Assembly: GCA_002778195.1 (NCBI GenBank)
Contig: PCDI01000003.1
Location: forward strand, 2,005,913 to 2,069,912
Length of the DNA stretch: 64,000 nt
Direction: 5' to 3'
Origin: Raffaelea ambrosiae
Lineage: Eukaryota > Ascomycota > Sordariomycetes > Ophiostomatales > Ophiostomataceae
Below, one piece after another: positions 22,373 through 32,621 of the stretch (its first letter is position 1; every line of letters starts with the position of its first letter). The notes under the pieces are model-generated. The model saw only the letters and a program-made list of their open reading frames with translations. It was not told the DNA's origin and did not search any database. A program made the position numbers and the translations under genes.

Positions 22373-23709
22373 CTACCGCGAACGATCTCGTGCCCATTCG
22401 CTGCGCTCTGCCTCACGAATCTGCTCCTCTTCGTCCTCGTCGACATCGTCGTCCTGGAACATGTGGTTCAGCAGCCAGCTCGATCGATTCCGCTGCTCGC
22501 GGCGCAGTTGCTCCGACGCCATGTCGGACTCGTCGGCTGCCCCCGACTGCTGACGCTGCTGCTGCTGCTGCTGTTCCCTTTGGACGGACGCCGGCGTGGG
22601 CGTCGTGCTCGAGTCTCGGGATGGAGACCGCTGGCGGACAGGCCATCCATTCGTCAAGACCGGGGGTTGGGCGCCGCTGGACGCAGCGCTCAGAGAGCCT
22701 CGTCTTTGTCCAGACTGGCGAGGCCGGCTCTGAGGCGGGGACCGGATGATTGGGCGTCGTCCGCGTGGCTCTTCCGGCAGCCCCCGCATCAGATCCCGTA
22801 TCCGCGGCAGCCGGACAGCCCCATTGACCATGCGCCGGCCGTCCATGTCGACCGGCCCGAGGATCGGCGGTGCGAGGGCGGGGGAAGACAGCGACAACCA
22901 CTCGTCCGACCCCGTCTCGGCGTCGTCGTTGCTGTGCTGGCGTGCCGCGGCGGCCCGCTCGACGGCCATGACGCGCAGCGAGACGTCGGGCCGCCCGGCG
23001 ACCTGGGCGAGGTGGAACACGTAGTGGAGGGCGTGCAAGGTGACGGCGATGGGGTGGGGGCGGTGGCCGATGGTGAGTCGGTGGCGGCCGGGGGGGGTCG
23101 TCCCCAAGAAGGGGTCGTGGACCGTGGAGGCCGGGGAAGAGGATCCGAGGGAAAAGAGAGACAGCTCGTCGATCTCGTCGGTCCCGTCGTCGGCGTGCTC
23201 GACGACGGCTTCTTCGACGGCCATGTGGACGGGCGGGAGCAGGTCGTGGCCCTCGAGCAGGGCCACAAACAGAGCCACGTGGTCGGCGCGCATATGGGTG
23301 GCGAGGCGGTCGTCGTCCAGGCGGACGGGGTCTTGCCAGTAGGTTTCGGCGGCGTCGGTGGCCTGGTCGTACTGGCCGGGGGCAGGAGGAGGAGGGCTGT
23401 CGTCGGAGCCCAGACGCAGGGCCTGGTCGCGAAGGCTGTCCAACGACGGAGGCTCGTAGTGGGCATAGTGCTGGCGCAGACGGTGCTGCCAGTAGGGCGA
23501 GCGCTCCATGAGACGGTACGTGTTGACCTCGACTTCGCGGCCGTGGAGGGAGAGGACCGTAGCCGGGGGCATGGGCGGGCAGTCTCTGTTTGTGTTAACT
23601 AGTTAGTGAGAGAAGAAGGGTATGAAAAAGGGGGCAGTCCATCAGCAACGTACGGAGGAACTTCCGGTGCAGGTGACGATGGGAGCTCTTGGATGATGAG
23701 GCGTGTCAT
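22373..23709 (-). CDS. Uncharacterised fungal protein, possibly BTB-like at the N-terminus
   Basis: Two exons on the minus strand: 23654-23709 then 22373-23585, 422 residues. The donor is GTACGT, the intron contains CTAAC, and the acceptor is ACAG. Joining gives a continuous frame starting MTRLIIQELPSSPAPEVPP and running into PDCPPMPPATVLSLHGREVEV. The segment TVLSLHGREVEVNTYRLMERSPYW loosely recalls the start of a BTB/POZ fold, and LHALHYVFHLAQVAGRPDVSLRVMAVE is a later helical block. No motif is decisive. The C-terminal 150 residues are disordered, with Pro/Ser/Arg and a seven-Gln run, ending in a strongly charged tail (DDDVDEDEEEQIREAE). Without the first exon the protein would start at an internal Met (23572) and lose only 23 residues. 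Function unknown. Confidence 0.72.
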
Positions 23710-24453
23710 GGTGGATGTCTACAAGCGGCTTTCCCAGAGGGAGCAGTAGAAACGAAGAAAGAAAATGACGAGCAAAGACGGCAAAGCACGAAACGAAGAT
23801 CCAAACGTCTGGACCTGCAGATACGGATGAAGGTTCTGTGGCCAGAGCCATCATAGGAAGAGGCTTCTTTTATATGCATGTTGTGTCTGGCGGGTTCGCC
23901 TTGTCAAGATGTTATGAAAAGGGGACGAATGAAAGGGTAGGGGACGCCTCGAGGTGACATGGCCTGGTCGAGACAAGAAGGATGGGATTCAGAGATTCTG
24001 CGTGCTACAAGCCTAATCATCGGTCACTCGCAGACGTGATCACCGAAAGAAGTACAGGAGAAGGTAGCCCCCGATGCAGATTCGAAGGAGAATGGAAGAA
24101 AGCATTACAGAAGCATGCATTCATTGCATCCGTGTTCAATTGGCCGGAACAAGCTTGAGGCATGAAGTGATGAAATATTAAATAGAAGTAGTGGATAGGA
24201 ATTAAAACAATGTAAAAACAACAGACTCGCGAATACCAACTCGACTTTCTATTTCTTTCTCTCTCGGTGTGTATATCTTCTCTTCTTTCCTCTCCTCTTT
24301 CCTCTCCTCTTTACTCTCATCTTTTCTCTCTCCTTCTTTCCTCTCCTCTTTCCTCTTCTCCTTCTTTCATCTTCTCTTCCCTCTTCCCTCTTCTCCTTCT
24401 TTCATCTTCTCTTCCCTCTTCTCCCCCCCTCATCTTCCTTTTCGTCGTTTCTC
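23710..24453. other. Promoter of the 23709 gene plus 3' region of STT4
   Basis: About 740 bp. The part next to STT4 (about 24277-24450) is almost pure pyrimidine on the plus strand, so the STT4 transcript 3' end is purine-rich. No coding sequence supported. Confidence 0.55.
24277..24450. repeat. Long homopyrimidine tract at the STT4 3' end
   Basis: About 170 nt of mostly C/T with repeated CTCTTTCCTCTC and CTTCTTTCATCTTCTC units and very few purines. It ends within a few bases of the STT4 stop codon. Imperfect tandem structure and mirror symmetry make it a candidate for triplex (H-DNA) formation. Confidence 0.85.
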
Positions 24454-27400
24454 CTAGTTCGAAGAGTATGGAATGCCGTTCGTCATCCACTGGAACTGGT
24501 CGTACAGACCCGTCGAATAGCTCGCATAGCTCTTCTTGATCAGGTCCCGCATAAACTCGGCCGCCTCCCGCTCGTTCTTCTCCAGCACAAAGCGCTCCCG
24601 GAAGTGCTTCACCGACTCCGGCTTGAAACACGGCAACCCGCTGTCCATCATCATCAGCACCAGCTGCGCCAGCTTCTCCGCGTGCGGCCGCGACGCCAAG
24701 AACGACTTGACGCACAGCTCCTCAAACCACTGGAACGCCTGCGAGTCCGTGCTGCCGCCCATCACCGCCAGCATCTCCGACGTCAGCTTGAACGGCGCCC
24801 GCTCAAACTTGATGCCGCCCGGCGCAATGTCGAAGCAGAAGCCAAAGTCAATGTGCAGGATGTGGCCCGCGTCGTCGATCATAATGTTGCCGTTGTGGCG
24901 GTCCTTGAACTGCAGCAGAAACGAAATCACCGAGTACGCCGCCATGCTCTTGACAAAGTTCGTCCGCGCCGCCTGGAACTGCAGCGCGTCCTCGTTGCCG
25001 TACTTGCTGATAAAGTAGTCGTACAGCCCGTTGACCGCCTCGCGGCCCAGCATGTCGCGCGACACCGAGTTCGGCAGCACGTCGATCACGCCGCAGCCCG
25101 GCGCCGTCGCCGTCACCCGGTTCGGGTACACGTACACGTCCAGCCCCACGCTCTGGAATATGCCCCGGAACGCCGAGATCATCTGCAGCGCCAGCACGTC
25201 CTGCCGCACGTCGTCGCCCACCTTGAAAATCGCCGACTGCCACACCTCCATGTACCGGCTGTCGGCGGCCGCGGGCACGAGCGCGTTGCTCGCATCGCCG
25301 GCACCGGCGCTGCCAGTGGAGGATCCGGCTGTCTGGACCAGAGCCAAGTTGCTGCTGCTGCTGTTGTTGTTGTTGTCGTGGCCGCCGAGGTGCGCGACCG
25401 CCAGCGTCTCGTTGACCTCTTCGATCAGGTCGTCGGCATCCTCCTCGTAGCCCGGCTTGGGCTTGCGGATGCGGAAGGTGGCCATGTAGGGGGCCTTGGC
25501 GTGGCTCTGCAGGGGCTTGCCGGACTTGCGGTCGATGCCGATGACGACGCCGTCGGGGTTGCTGGGCAGGTAGACGCCGACCTCGACCTTGATCTTGCGC
25601 AGCTCCTCCTCGATCTTCTGCTTCTTCTCGGGCTTGGACTTTTTGATGTAGGGCTTGAGCTTGCCGGAGATGCCGGTGACCTCGTCGAAAAAGGCAAATT
25701 CGCGCTCGTAGAACTCGCGGTCCACGGCCGAGAAGGACGCCGTCATGCGGGTGGTGACGCTGTCCAGGGTGGGCTTGATGGCGTCGGGAATGGTGGCGTC
25801 GTTGTCCTTGTAGGCGTTCGCCTTCATGTTCCAGATGATCTGGTGGGCAAACAGCTGCGACACCTGGGCCGTCTCGAGAATGTAGCGCACCACGTAGCCC
25901 AGCGAGTCGTAGCGCAGCGTCTGCACGATCTGCGGCACGTAGAAAAAGGTCACGTCGACCGAGTGGCTCTCGAGCGCGCGCATGGCGTACTGCAGCATGA
26001 AGGGGTGGTTCTCGTAGGCCGGCATGAAGTAGGTCACCGCCGTGATGGGGTTGACGGGCGCCCAGAACAGCAGGTACTTGAGCTGGAAGCGCACGTCGGC
26101 CGGCAGGGAGCCGGCGCCCATGCCGCTGGCATTGCTGCTGCTGCTGGCGTCCAGCAGCAGAGGCACGGCGTCGGGGTCGTGGATGGCCTTGGCCGGGAAG
26201 TTGAGCAGCAGCCAGCGGATCTCCTTGTGGACGCGCGGGTTGTGGAAGCGCGTGGCCAGCGAGATGGCCAGGGCGGGGCTCTCCTGCCAGGCGGTGCGCA
26301 CCAGCGGGATCAGGGCGTCGACCGAGGCGCGGCTGGCGTGGGTGAAGACGAAGCCGCCCCAGTTCTTGCCGCTGCCGCTGCCCGACGAGGACGAAGACGA
26401 AGCCGACGGCTCGCCCAGGGGGTAGGCCCAGACGGACAGGCGCGACTGCTCGTTCTCGAGCAGCAGCTGCAGCAGCTGCTCCTTGGCCTGCAGCGAGCGC
26501 AGGTGGCCGCCGCTTCCGCCGCTTCCGCCGCTTCCGCCGCTTCTGCCGCCGCCGCCGCCGCTGCCGCCGCTGCTGCCGCTGCCGCTGGTGGCAATGGTGT
26601 GGGCGCCGATGTAGGCGGTGGCCTGGAGGCCGGCCATGACGTCGGCCAGCAGGCGGATCTCGGTCTTGACCTGCAGGTTGTTGCTGCCAAAGGCCCACTT
26701 GACGGGCTCGGCGAACCAGGCCAGCGCCGCGGACAAGATCTTGTCCTTGAGGCGCCACTGGGCGACGGTGCCGGCGGCGGCGCTGTGGCGCAGCACGCGC
26801 AGGGCAAACAGCACGATCTGGAAGCGCACGTCGCGCGCCATGGGGTGCGGGGCGCGGGCGGCGCGCAGGGCGTCGAGCGTGGTGTCGAGCATGCGCAGGA
26901 AGCCGCGCTGGGTGTCGAAGCTGCCGAGGCGCGTGGCGTTGAAGTGGCTCTGCAGGAACTGCAGCAGGCGCGTGTGGGGCGAGAGCACGTTGTGGACGTG
27001 CTGCTGGCGCTTGACCATGGCGTCGCGGTCGGTGGGCGCAAACTCCATGCGCACGAAGAAGGGGTCCGGGCTGGTGATGGCGGCGCTGAACAGGCCCTGG
27101 CGCCGCTGCACGGAGCGCTCCCACTGCTGCAGCACCGCGCTCAGGATGCGCGGCTCCATGCGCGGGTTCTCGTTCATGACGCCCAGCCACAGCGACACGC
27201 CCAGCTTGACGGACTGCTTGGTGAACAGCGCAAAGGGGATGCTGACGAGGAACTGGGCAATGGCGCACTGGTCGCCGCCGGCCCCGGCCGCTCCGGGCTC
27301 CGAGTCGGCGGAGGCGTGGCCCGGGGCGGCGGTCCGGGCGGCCGCGGCGTCGCCGCGGCACAGCAACGACGCGGCGCGGCGCAGGATGGCGCGGATGTCG

Positions 27401-30400
27401 GAGAGCGGCGTCGGCTTCCGGTGCAGGATGCGGTTCTCAATGTGGGCCAGCGCGGTGACGGCGTCGGCGCTCTCGATCTCGCTGGGCAGCAGCGACGAGC
27501 GGCGGTCGAGGCGCATGAAGCTGAGCCACTCCATGCCGCGGTCGGGCAGCGGCTCGGCGTAGCGGTACTCCTGGCGCGTGCTGTACTGGGCCACAAAGTC
27601 CGACGCCGTGTTGGCCCGGAACTCGCTGCCGAACCGGTCCAGCGCCGTCAGCCGCTGGTCGCTGGCCGGGATCGAGAAGCCGGCCTCCAGCGCAAACGAC
27701 CGGCCCAGCGCAATGTGCCCGTACGCGCCGTCGTCGTCCCACTCCGACAGGTACGTCTGCAGCAGGCCCTTGACGTCCGCCGGCGCCAGGCTGACCACGC
27801 CCGCCACCCACGCCTTGGCCCGGCGGTACAGCGCGTTGAGCGTCTGGCGCCGCAGCGCGTGGTCGTCGGCCAGCTCGACGGTCACGTGACCGCGCGCCGA
27901 CGTGAACGTGCTGCTCGGCGCGTACAGCTCCGTCTCCGCCTCGAGGCAGCTGGCCCACAGCAGCGACAGCAGCTCCAGCAGCGCGAACAGCGACGTGCGC
28001 TGGCACAGCGCCGACGGCACGTCGCGGATCAGCCGGTCCGCGCACAGGTACGCGGCCTGCTGCACGCGCTCGATGCGGTGGCAGCACGCGCAGAACAGCG
28101 ACGCCAGCTGCTGCGCCGCGTACTGCGCCGAGAAGCCCGCCCCGCTGCCGCTGCCCGCCGCGTCCATGGTCCGCGCAATGTACCGGTCCATCACCACCGC
28201 CGTGATGCCCTCCATGATGCTGCTGACGTCGCCGCGCCGCATGCTCGGCTCCAGAAAGTACGAGATCGCCTTGGTGCAGTCGCCCGCGTCCGCGCGCAGG
28301 CTCTCCACCAGGTACGCCGCCTGCAAGAAGATGGTCTTGCGGTAGCTCAGGCCGCGGATCTCGCCCGCCTTGCTGGGCACCAGCTCGGCCAGGCACTTCT
28401 TCTGCATCGCCTCGCGGTCCGCGTTCATGCCGCGCCGCAGCACCGTGTTGAGCTCAATGTCGCTCTCCACCTGCTCGCCGCGCTGCTCGGCCACCAGCGG
28501 CGGCGAGTGGATGGCGATCACGCGCAGCTCCGCCAGGTGCCGCCGGCCGCGCTCCGACAGCGGCGTGAAGCCGTGCGCCACCATGTTGAACCACGCGTCG
28601 CGCACCATGGCGTGCGCGTCGTCGTCCACCGCCGGGTCCAGCGCCAGGTCGTTGGCCGCCATCAGCACCGCCAGCGGCTGCAGCAGCTGCGCGATCTCGC
28701 GCGCCGCCAGCTCCACGTCCGACTCCTTGGCGTGGTGCGTCTGGTGCACGTCGCCCTTGCTGATGATCGCGTCCAGCAGGTGCTCCCAGTAGATCTCGTA
28801 CAGTGGCGACGCCCGCGTCAGGTGCGCCGACAGGTAGTTGCGCGCCCGCAGCACCGCGTTGAGCATCACCGGCCGGCCCTCCATCGTGGCCAGGTGGCTG
28901 ATGCGCGCAAACGTCTTGAGCAGCGACCGGAACTCCACCGTCCCGCCGCTCAGCGCCAGCACCGCCGCCGCCGGGATGATGCGCGCGTCCACCGAGCTGT
29001 CGATCTTGTCGATCTTCTGCAGCAGCATCGTCTGGGCCAGCGCCGTGATCTTGGCATCCTTGCACGACGACGCGATCCCGCAGATCGCCTGCACCACGTT
29101 GCCGTACACCACCGACGTCTCCTCCTCGCCGCTGAGCTGCAGCGAGATCGAGCTGCCCGTCGACTGCCGTCCCTGATAGAGATGTGTCGTCGTCGTCGAG
29201 CCGTTGTTGTTGTTGTTGTTGTTGTTGTTGTTGCTGTTGTTGTTGTTCATATTTGGCGGCACCAGCAGGCTGCCGCCGCCGCCGTTCTCGCTGCTGTGCA
29301 GCACGCGCTCGTTGCCCGAGCTCAGCACGTTGCCCAGCGTGTAGATCGTCGTGATGATCGCGTCCGTCGACATCATCCGCAGCACCGCCGCCAGCCTCGT
29401 CGACGCCACGTCAATGGTCGCGCCGCGCGCGCCGCTCTGCACAATGTACCGCGGCAGCAGCTTGCTGACCGCCGGCGCGTACGCCGCCGGCGCGATCCGG
29501 CACACCAGCGCCAGCGCCTTGAGCACCACCGCCGCCAGGCCCTCGTCCGCCATCGGCACCGGGTCCGCCAGCGTGTCCTCGAGCCAGCCCATCAGAACGT
29601 CCGCGTCGGCCGCCTCCTCGTTGAGCCGTGCGCAGATCAGGTAGGCGATGAGCGCCGCGCCCTTGACCGCAAACGAGAGCCGCTGCTGCGCCGCCGAGCC
29701 CAGCCGCACAAAGTCCGCGCTGGCGTCCAGGTACTGCATCTGGTCGATCACCGTGCTCGCGTACGTCTCGACGGACTGGAAGTCGGCCTCCTCGCCGCCG
29801 AGGTCACGCGCGTTCGGCAGCGGCGGCCGCGCGAGGCCGCCCTCGCCGGCCGCCAGGATGTCCAGCACGTGCGTCTGCTGGAGCGCCGGCGCGTCCGCCA
29901 CCAGCAGCGACGTCGCCGCCACCAGCAGGTGCATGAAGCTGCGCTGCAGCAGCATGGCGCCCAGCGGCCGGCCCATGTCGGCGTAGTGCCGCATGTGGCG
30001 CTTCCACTCGCGCGTCAGCCGGTCCGGCGCGTGCGCGTTGCGGATCGTCGAGAACGCCGTCTCCACCGCCGTCAGGAACGGGTCCGACAGCATCTTGCGC
30101 AGCCGCGCCACCAGCGCCAGCCGCCCGCCCGCCCGCCAGAAATCCGCCTGCGCCGCCGCCGCATCGAGGAAGCCGAGCAGCGCCACCGCAATCGTGGCCG
30201 TGCGGATGGCGTCGTCGAGGTTGCCGTCGCCGTCGTTGCCGTTCTCCGCGCCGCTGTTGTAGTTGTATCCGTTGCCGTTGGTGCGCACCGGCAGCACGGC
30301 GTCCGTCGTGCGCGCGCAGGCGTTGAGGAACACCCAGATGTTGTCCGAGACCGCCTCGTGCACGTCGTCGTGGTGGATGCCGAGCGCCAGCAGAGCGGCG

Positions 30401-30840
30401 GTCACGTGGAACGACAGCGCCTCCGTCGGCGACGGCTCGACGCGCCGGAAGAACGGCGACGGTGCAAACGCCTGGGCGTGGGCGTCGAGCATGTACGGAA
30501 TGAGCTGCCGCGCGAGCCGCTGGGCGGCCTGCGTTGCCTGCACCAGGGGGGCGGCCTTGCAGAGCGCCAGCAGCACCTCGTACTCGCGGATGGTCATGGG
30601 GGCGCGGGCCGACAGCGCCGACGCCTGGCGGGCGGCATATCCGTTCGTGGTCGACGAGGCCGAGGACGAGACCCCCGTGCCTGTGCCCGGGGCCGTGGCG
30701 TTATCGCGGCCCTTGGCATGGCTCGGGCACGCCTTGCACAGCCGGTCGAGGTCGGATCGATCAAACGATGTCGTCGTGCTGGCCGCCGAGAGCGCCGCGA
30801 TCTTCTGCAGCGCCCGCTGGCGGATGTCGCGTGAAGCCAT
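24454..30840 (-). CDS. STT4: Phosphatidylinositol 4-kinase Stt4 (PI4K type III alpha)
   Basis: Makes phosphatidylinositol 4-phosphate at the plasma membrane, upstream of PI(4,5)P2, cell-wall integrity and actin signalling; known partners are Ypp1/Efr3. Uninterrupted 2128-residue frame from ATG at 30840 to TAG at 24454. The long helical-repeat N-terminus precedes a PIK/lipid-kinase-unique region and the C-terminal kinase domain. Visible kinase landmarks are GDDVRQDVLALQMI, the catalytic loop DRHNGNIMIDD (about residue 1980), HIDFGFCFDIAPGG (DFG near 1998), and the terminal QFQWMTNGIPY typical of Stt4. It is longer than yeast Stt4 (1900 residues) because of low-complexity insertions: an Asn run near nt 29190-29250 and a Gly/Ser run near 26505-26590. 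No intron is needed. Divergently paired with PRE7. Confidence 0.97.
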   Translation of the reverse strand: MASRDIRQRALQKIAALSAASTTTSFDRSDLDRLCKACPSHAKGRDNATAPGTGTGVSSSASSTTNGYAARQASALSARAPMTIREYEVLLALCKAAPLVQATQAAQRLARQLIPYMLDAHAQAFAPSPFFRRVEPSPTEALSFHVTAALLALGIHHDDVHEAVSDNIWVFLNACARTTDAVLPVRTNGNGYNYNSGAENGNDGDGNLDDAIRTATIAVALLGFLDAAAAQADFWRAGGRLALVARLRKMLSDPFLTAVETAFSTIRNAHAPDRLTREWKRHMRHYADMGRPLGAMLLQRSFMHLLVAATSLLVADAPALQQTHVLDILAAGEGGLARPPLPNARDLGGEEADFQSVETYASTVIDQMQYLDASADFVRLGSAAQQRLSFAVKGAALIAYLICARLNEEAADADVLMGWLEDTLADPVPMADEGLAAVVLKALALVCRIAPAAYAPAVSKLLPRYIVQSGARGATIDVASTRLAAVLRMMSTDAIITTIYTLGNVLSSGNERVLHSSENGGGGSLLVPPNMNNNNSNNNNNNNNNNGSTTTTHLYQGRQSTGSSISLQLSGEEETSVVYGNVVQAICGIASSCKDAKITALAQTMLLQKIDKIDSSVDARIIPAAAVLALSGGTVEFRSLLKTFARISHLATMEGRPVMLNAVLRARNYLSAHLTRASPLYEIYWEHLLDAIISKGDVHQTHHAKESDVELAAREIAQLLQPLAVLMAANDLALDPAVDDDAHAMVRDAWFNMVAHGFTPLSERGRRHLAELRVIAIHSPPLVAEQRGEQVESDIELNTVLRRGMNADREAMQKKCLAELVPSKAGEIRGLSYRKTIFLQAAYLVESLRADAGDCTKAISYFLEPSMRRGDVSSIMEGITAVVMDRYIARTMDAAGSGSGAGFSAQYAAQQLASLFCACCHRIERVQQAAYLCADRLIRDVPSALCQRTSLFALLELLSLLWASCLEAETELYAPSSTFTSARGHVTVELADDHALRRQTLNALYRRAKAWVAGVVSLAPADVKGLLQTYLSEWDDDGAYGHIALGRSFALEAGFSIPASDQRLTALDRFGSEFRANTASDFVAQYSTRQEYRYAEPLPDRGMEWLSFMRLDRRSSLLPSEIESADAVTALAHIENRILHRKPTPLSDIRAILRRAASLLCRGDAAAARTAAPGHASADSEPGAAGAGGDQCAIAQFLVSIPFALFTKQSVKLGVSLWLGVMNENPRMEPRILSAVLQQWERSVQRRQGLFSAAITSPDPFFVRMEFAPTDRDAMVKRQQHVHNVLSPHTRLLQFLQSHFNATRLGSFDTQRGFLRMLDTTLDALRAARAPHPMARDVRFQIVLFALRVLRHSAAAGTVAQWRLKDKILSAALAWFAEPVKWAFGSNNLQVKTEIRLLADVMAGLQATAYIGAHTIATSGSGSSGGSGGGGGRSGGSGGSGGSGGHLRSLQAKEQLLQLLLENEQSRLSVWAYPLGEPSASSSSSSGSGSGKNWGGFVFTHASRASVDALIPLVRTAWQESPALAISLATRFHNPRVHKEIRWLLLNFPAKAIHDPDAVPLLLDASSSSNASGMGAGSLPADVRFQLKYLLFWAPVNPITAVTYFMPAYENHPFMLQYAMRALESHSVDVTFFYVPQIVQTLRYDSLGYVVRYILETAQVSQLFAHQIIWNMKANAYKDNDATIPDAIKPTLDSVTTRMTASFSAVDREFYEREFAFFDEVTGISGKLKPYIKKSKPEKKQKIEEELRKIKVEVGVYLPSNPDGVVIGIDRKSGKPLQSHAKAPYMATFRIRKPKPGYEEDADDLIEEVNETLAVAHLGGHDNNNNSSSSNLALVQTAGSSTGSAGAGDASNALVPAAADSRYMEVWQSAIFKVGDDVRQDVLALQMISAFRGIFQSVGLDVYVYPNRVTATAPGCGVIDVLPNSVSRDMLGREAVNGLYDYFISKYGNEDALQFQAARTNFVKSMAAYSVISFLLQFKDRHNGNIMIDDAGHILHIDFGFCFDIAPGGIKFERAPFKLTSEMLAVMGGSTDSQAFQWFEELCVKSFLASRPHAEKLAQLVLMMMDSGLPCFKPESVKHFRERFVLEKNEREAAEFMRDLIKKSYASYSTGLYDQFQWMTNGIPYSSN

Positions 30841-31752
30841 GGTGGTGGCAGTAGTGTCCGGTAGTGGTCAGGTATGGTTGGGAAAAAAAGGGGTTGTCGA
30901 AGTCAATATCAAAAAAAAGAGAAGCTCAAAGCTCAAAATCGCCAGAATCGTCAGAAATCGTACGAGATTCTCTCGTCTATGGCAGACGGGAAACCACGCT
31001 GCAGACTAGAACAGAGATGCTCGCAGGAGAAGATAAAACAGCACATGCAGTCGACCGCGGAGAGGCGAGCAGTGTGCATAAGAACTCTCCCACAGGCACA
31101 ATTGCGAGTTGCAATGCGAGCGCAATGCGTAGAGGCACGGGTCAGCGAGGTTGGGTGGAGAGCGAAAATCATAAGAAAATCGGAGCTACTACGGGGCTGT
31201 GGCTGGCTGTCCTGCGTGATATTGGGACATCATTTTGGCCCATTTTTGGGGCCAAGAACCACTGAAAACCGGGCCGCGGCGTCCACAGGGAAGCACGGGG
31301 AAGGAGCATCCTGTGCGCACACACCCCTGAGCCAATCACGGGCACGGCGTGTGCTGCTGTCCTTTCAGGCTGTTTTTTTGGCGTTCGCACCTTCCCGTTA
31401 GTCAATACGTATTCAGACTCCACCATGAAATGGCCAACCACCTGGCACGTGAACACTCAATATTAGTCATCGGAGCTGTCGGGGAGCTTGGTCCAAGCTG
31501 GGTGGTCCCTGACTGCTGACTGGCTCTGTCTGGGGCAAGGCTACCAGGGACGCGTTGGCTAGGGAGAGAGCCTACAATCGCACCTCCTGCCTGGGAAAGC
31601 TCGCTTTAGCTGCCACATCGTCAGCTTCATCATCCCCCCCAACACCATCACAACGAACGGTGCATCGCCCCCCCCCCTCCTCCACGACAACCGTCTCCTC
31701 TTTCCATCCACTCTCCCGACACCAACACTCTCCCCCTTATCTCTCGCCCACC
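30841..31752. promoter_or_regulatory. Divergent promoter region of STT4 and PRE7
   Basis: About 0.9 kb. Contains A-rich sequence near 30880-30935 and C-rich homopolymer runs close to the PRE7 start (about 31636-31680). I saw no clear TATA box and no copy of the yeast proteasome-associated control element. Confidence 0.5.
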
Positions 31753-32621
31753 ATGGGTGCCGTCTTCAGCGAAAACCCGATCCTCAACGGACCCAGCTAT
31801 TCCTTCTCGGATGCGCCCAAAGTCGCCGCGCCCGAGGGTGCCCGCCAGCATCGCTTCGATCCGTACGTCAGGTCTCCAAAAGTATGTTGCTTCTTCTGGT
31901 CTTCTTCATCGCTCTAACCTTCCTTTGGTGCAGATACACCGACAACGGCGGCACCACGCTCGCCATTGCCGGCGCCGACTTTGCCATTGTCGCGGGCGAC
32001 ACGCGCCACACGGCGGGCTATTCCATCAACAGCCGCTTCTCGCCCAAGGTGTTCCGGATCGGCGGCACGACGGCCGACCAGAAGGATGCCACGATCGTGC
32101 TGTCGGTTGTCGGGTTCGCGGCCGATGGCGAGGCCCTCAAGGAGCGGCTGGACACGGTGTGCAAGATGTACCGCTACCGCCACGGCAAGCCCATCAGCGT
32201 GAGCGCCTGCGCCAAGCGGCTGTCGACGATCCTGTACCAGAAGCGGTTCTTCCCCTACTACACGCATGCCATCCTGGGCGGCCTCGACGAGGACGGCACC
32301 GGCGCGGTGTACAGCTACGACCCGGTGGGCAGCTACGAGCGCGAGCAGTGCCGTGCGGGCGGCGCGGCGGCCAGTCTGATCATGCCGTTCCTGGACAACC
32401 AGGTGAACTTCAAGAACCAGTACATCCCGGGCAGCGGCGTGGGCCATGCGCTGGAGGAGCGCCCGCGCGTGGCTCTGGCCCGTCCGGCCGTCGAGACGCT
32501 GGTCAAGGACGCCTTTGACGGCGCGGTCGAGCGCCACATCGAGGTCGGCGACTATCTGCAGATGCTGGTGGTGACGCGCACCGGCATCGAGGAGATCATC
32601 ATGCCGCTGAAGAAGGACTAG
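31753..32621 (+). CDS. PRE7: 20S proteasome subunit beta-6 (Pre7)
   Basis: Non-catalytic beta subunit (beta-6, PSMB1 type) of the 20S core particle. Two exons, 31753-31862 and 31934-32621, 265 residues. The GTACGT donor and GCAG acceptor restore RFDPYTDNGGTTLAIAGADF. The proteasome fold signature GADFAIVAGDTRHTAGYSINSR and the later FPYYTHAILGGLDEDGTGAVYSYDPVGSYE match Pre7 closely. The position equivalent to the catalytic threonine lies in GGTTLAIAG, but beta-6 lacks the other active-site residues. An N-terminal extension of about 40 residues is normal for this subunit. The ATG sits in strong context (CACCATGG). Confidence 0.97.

Noticed and set aside
24604..30834. 2076-residue open frame on the plus strand opposite STT4
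   Set aside because: Antisense shadow of the GC-rich STT4 coding sequence. Its translation is Arg/His/Gln-rich with no domain, while the minus-strand frame is a clear PI4-kinase.
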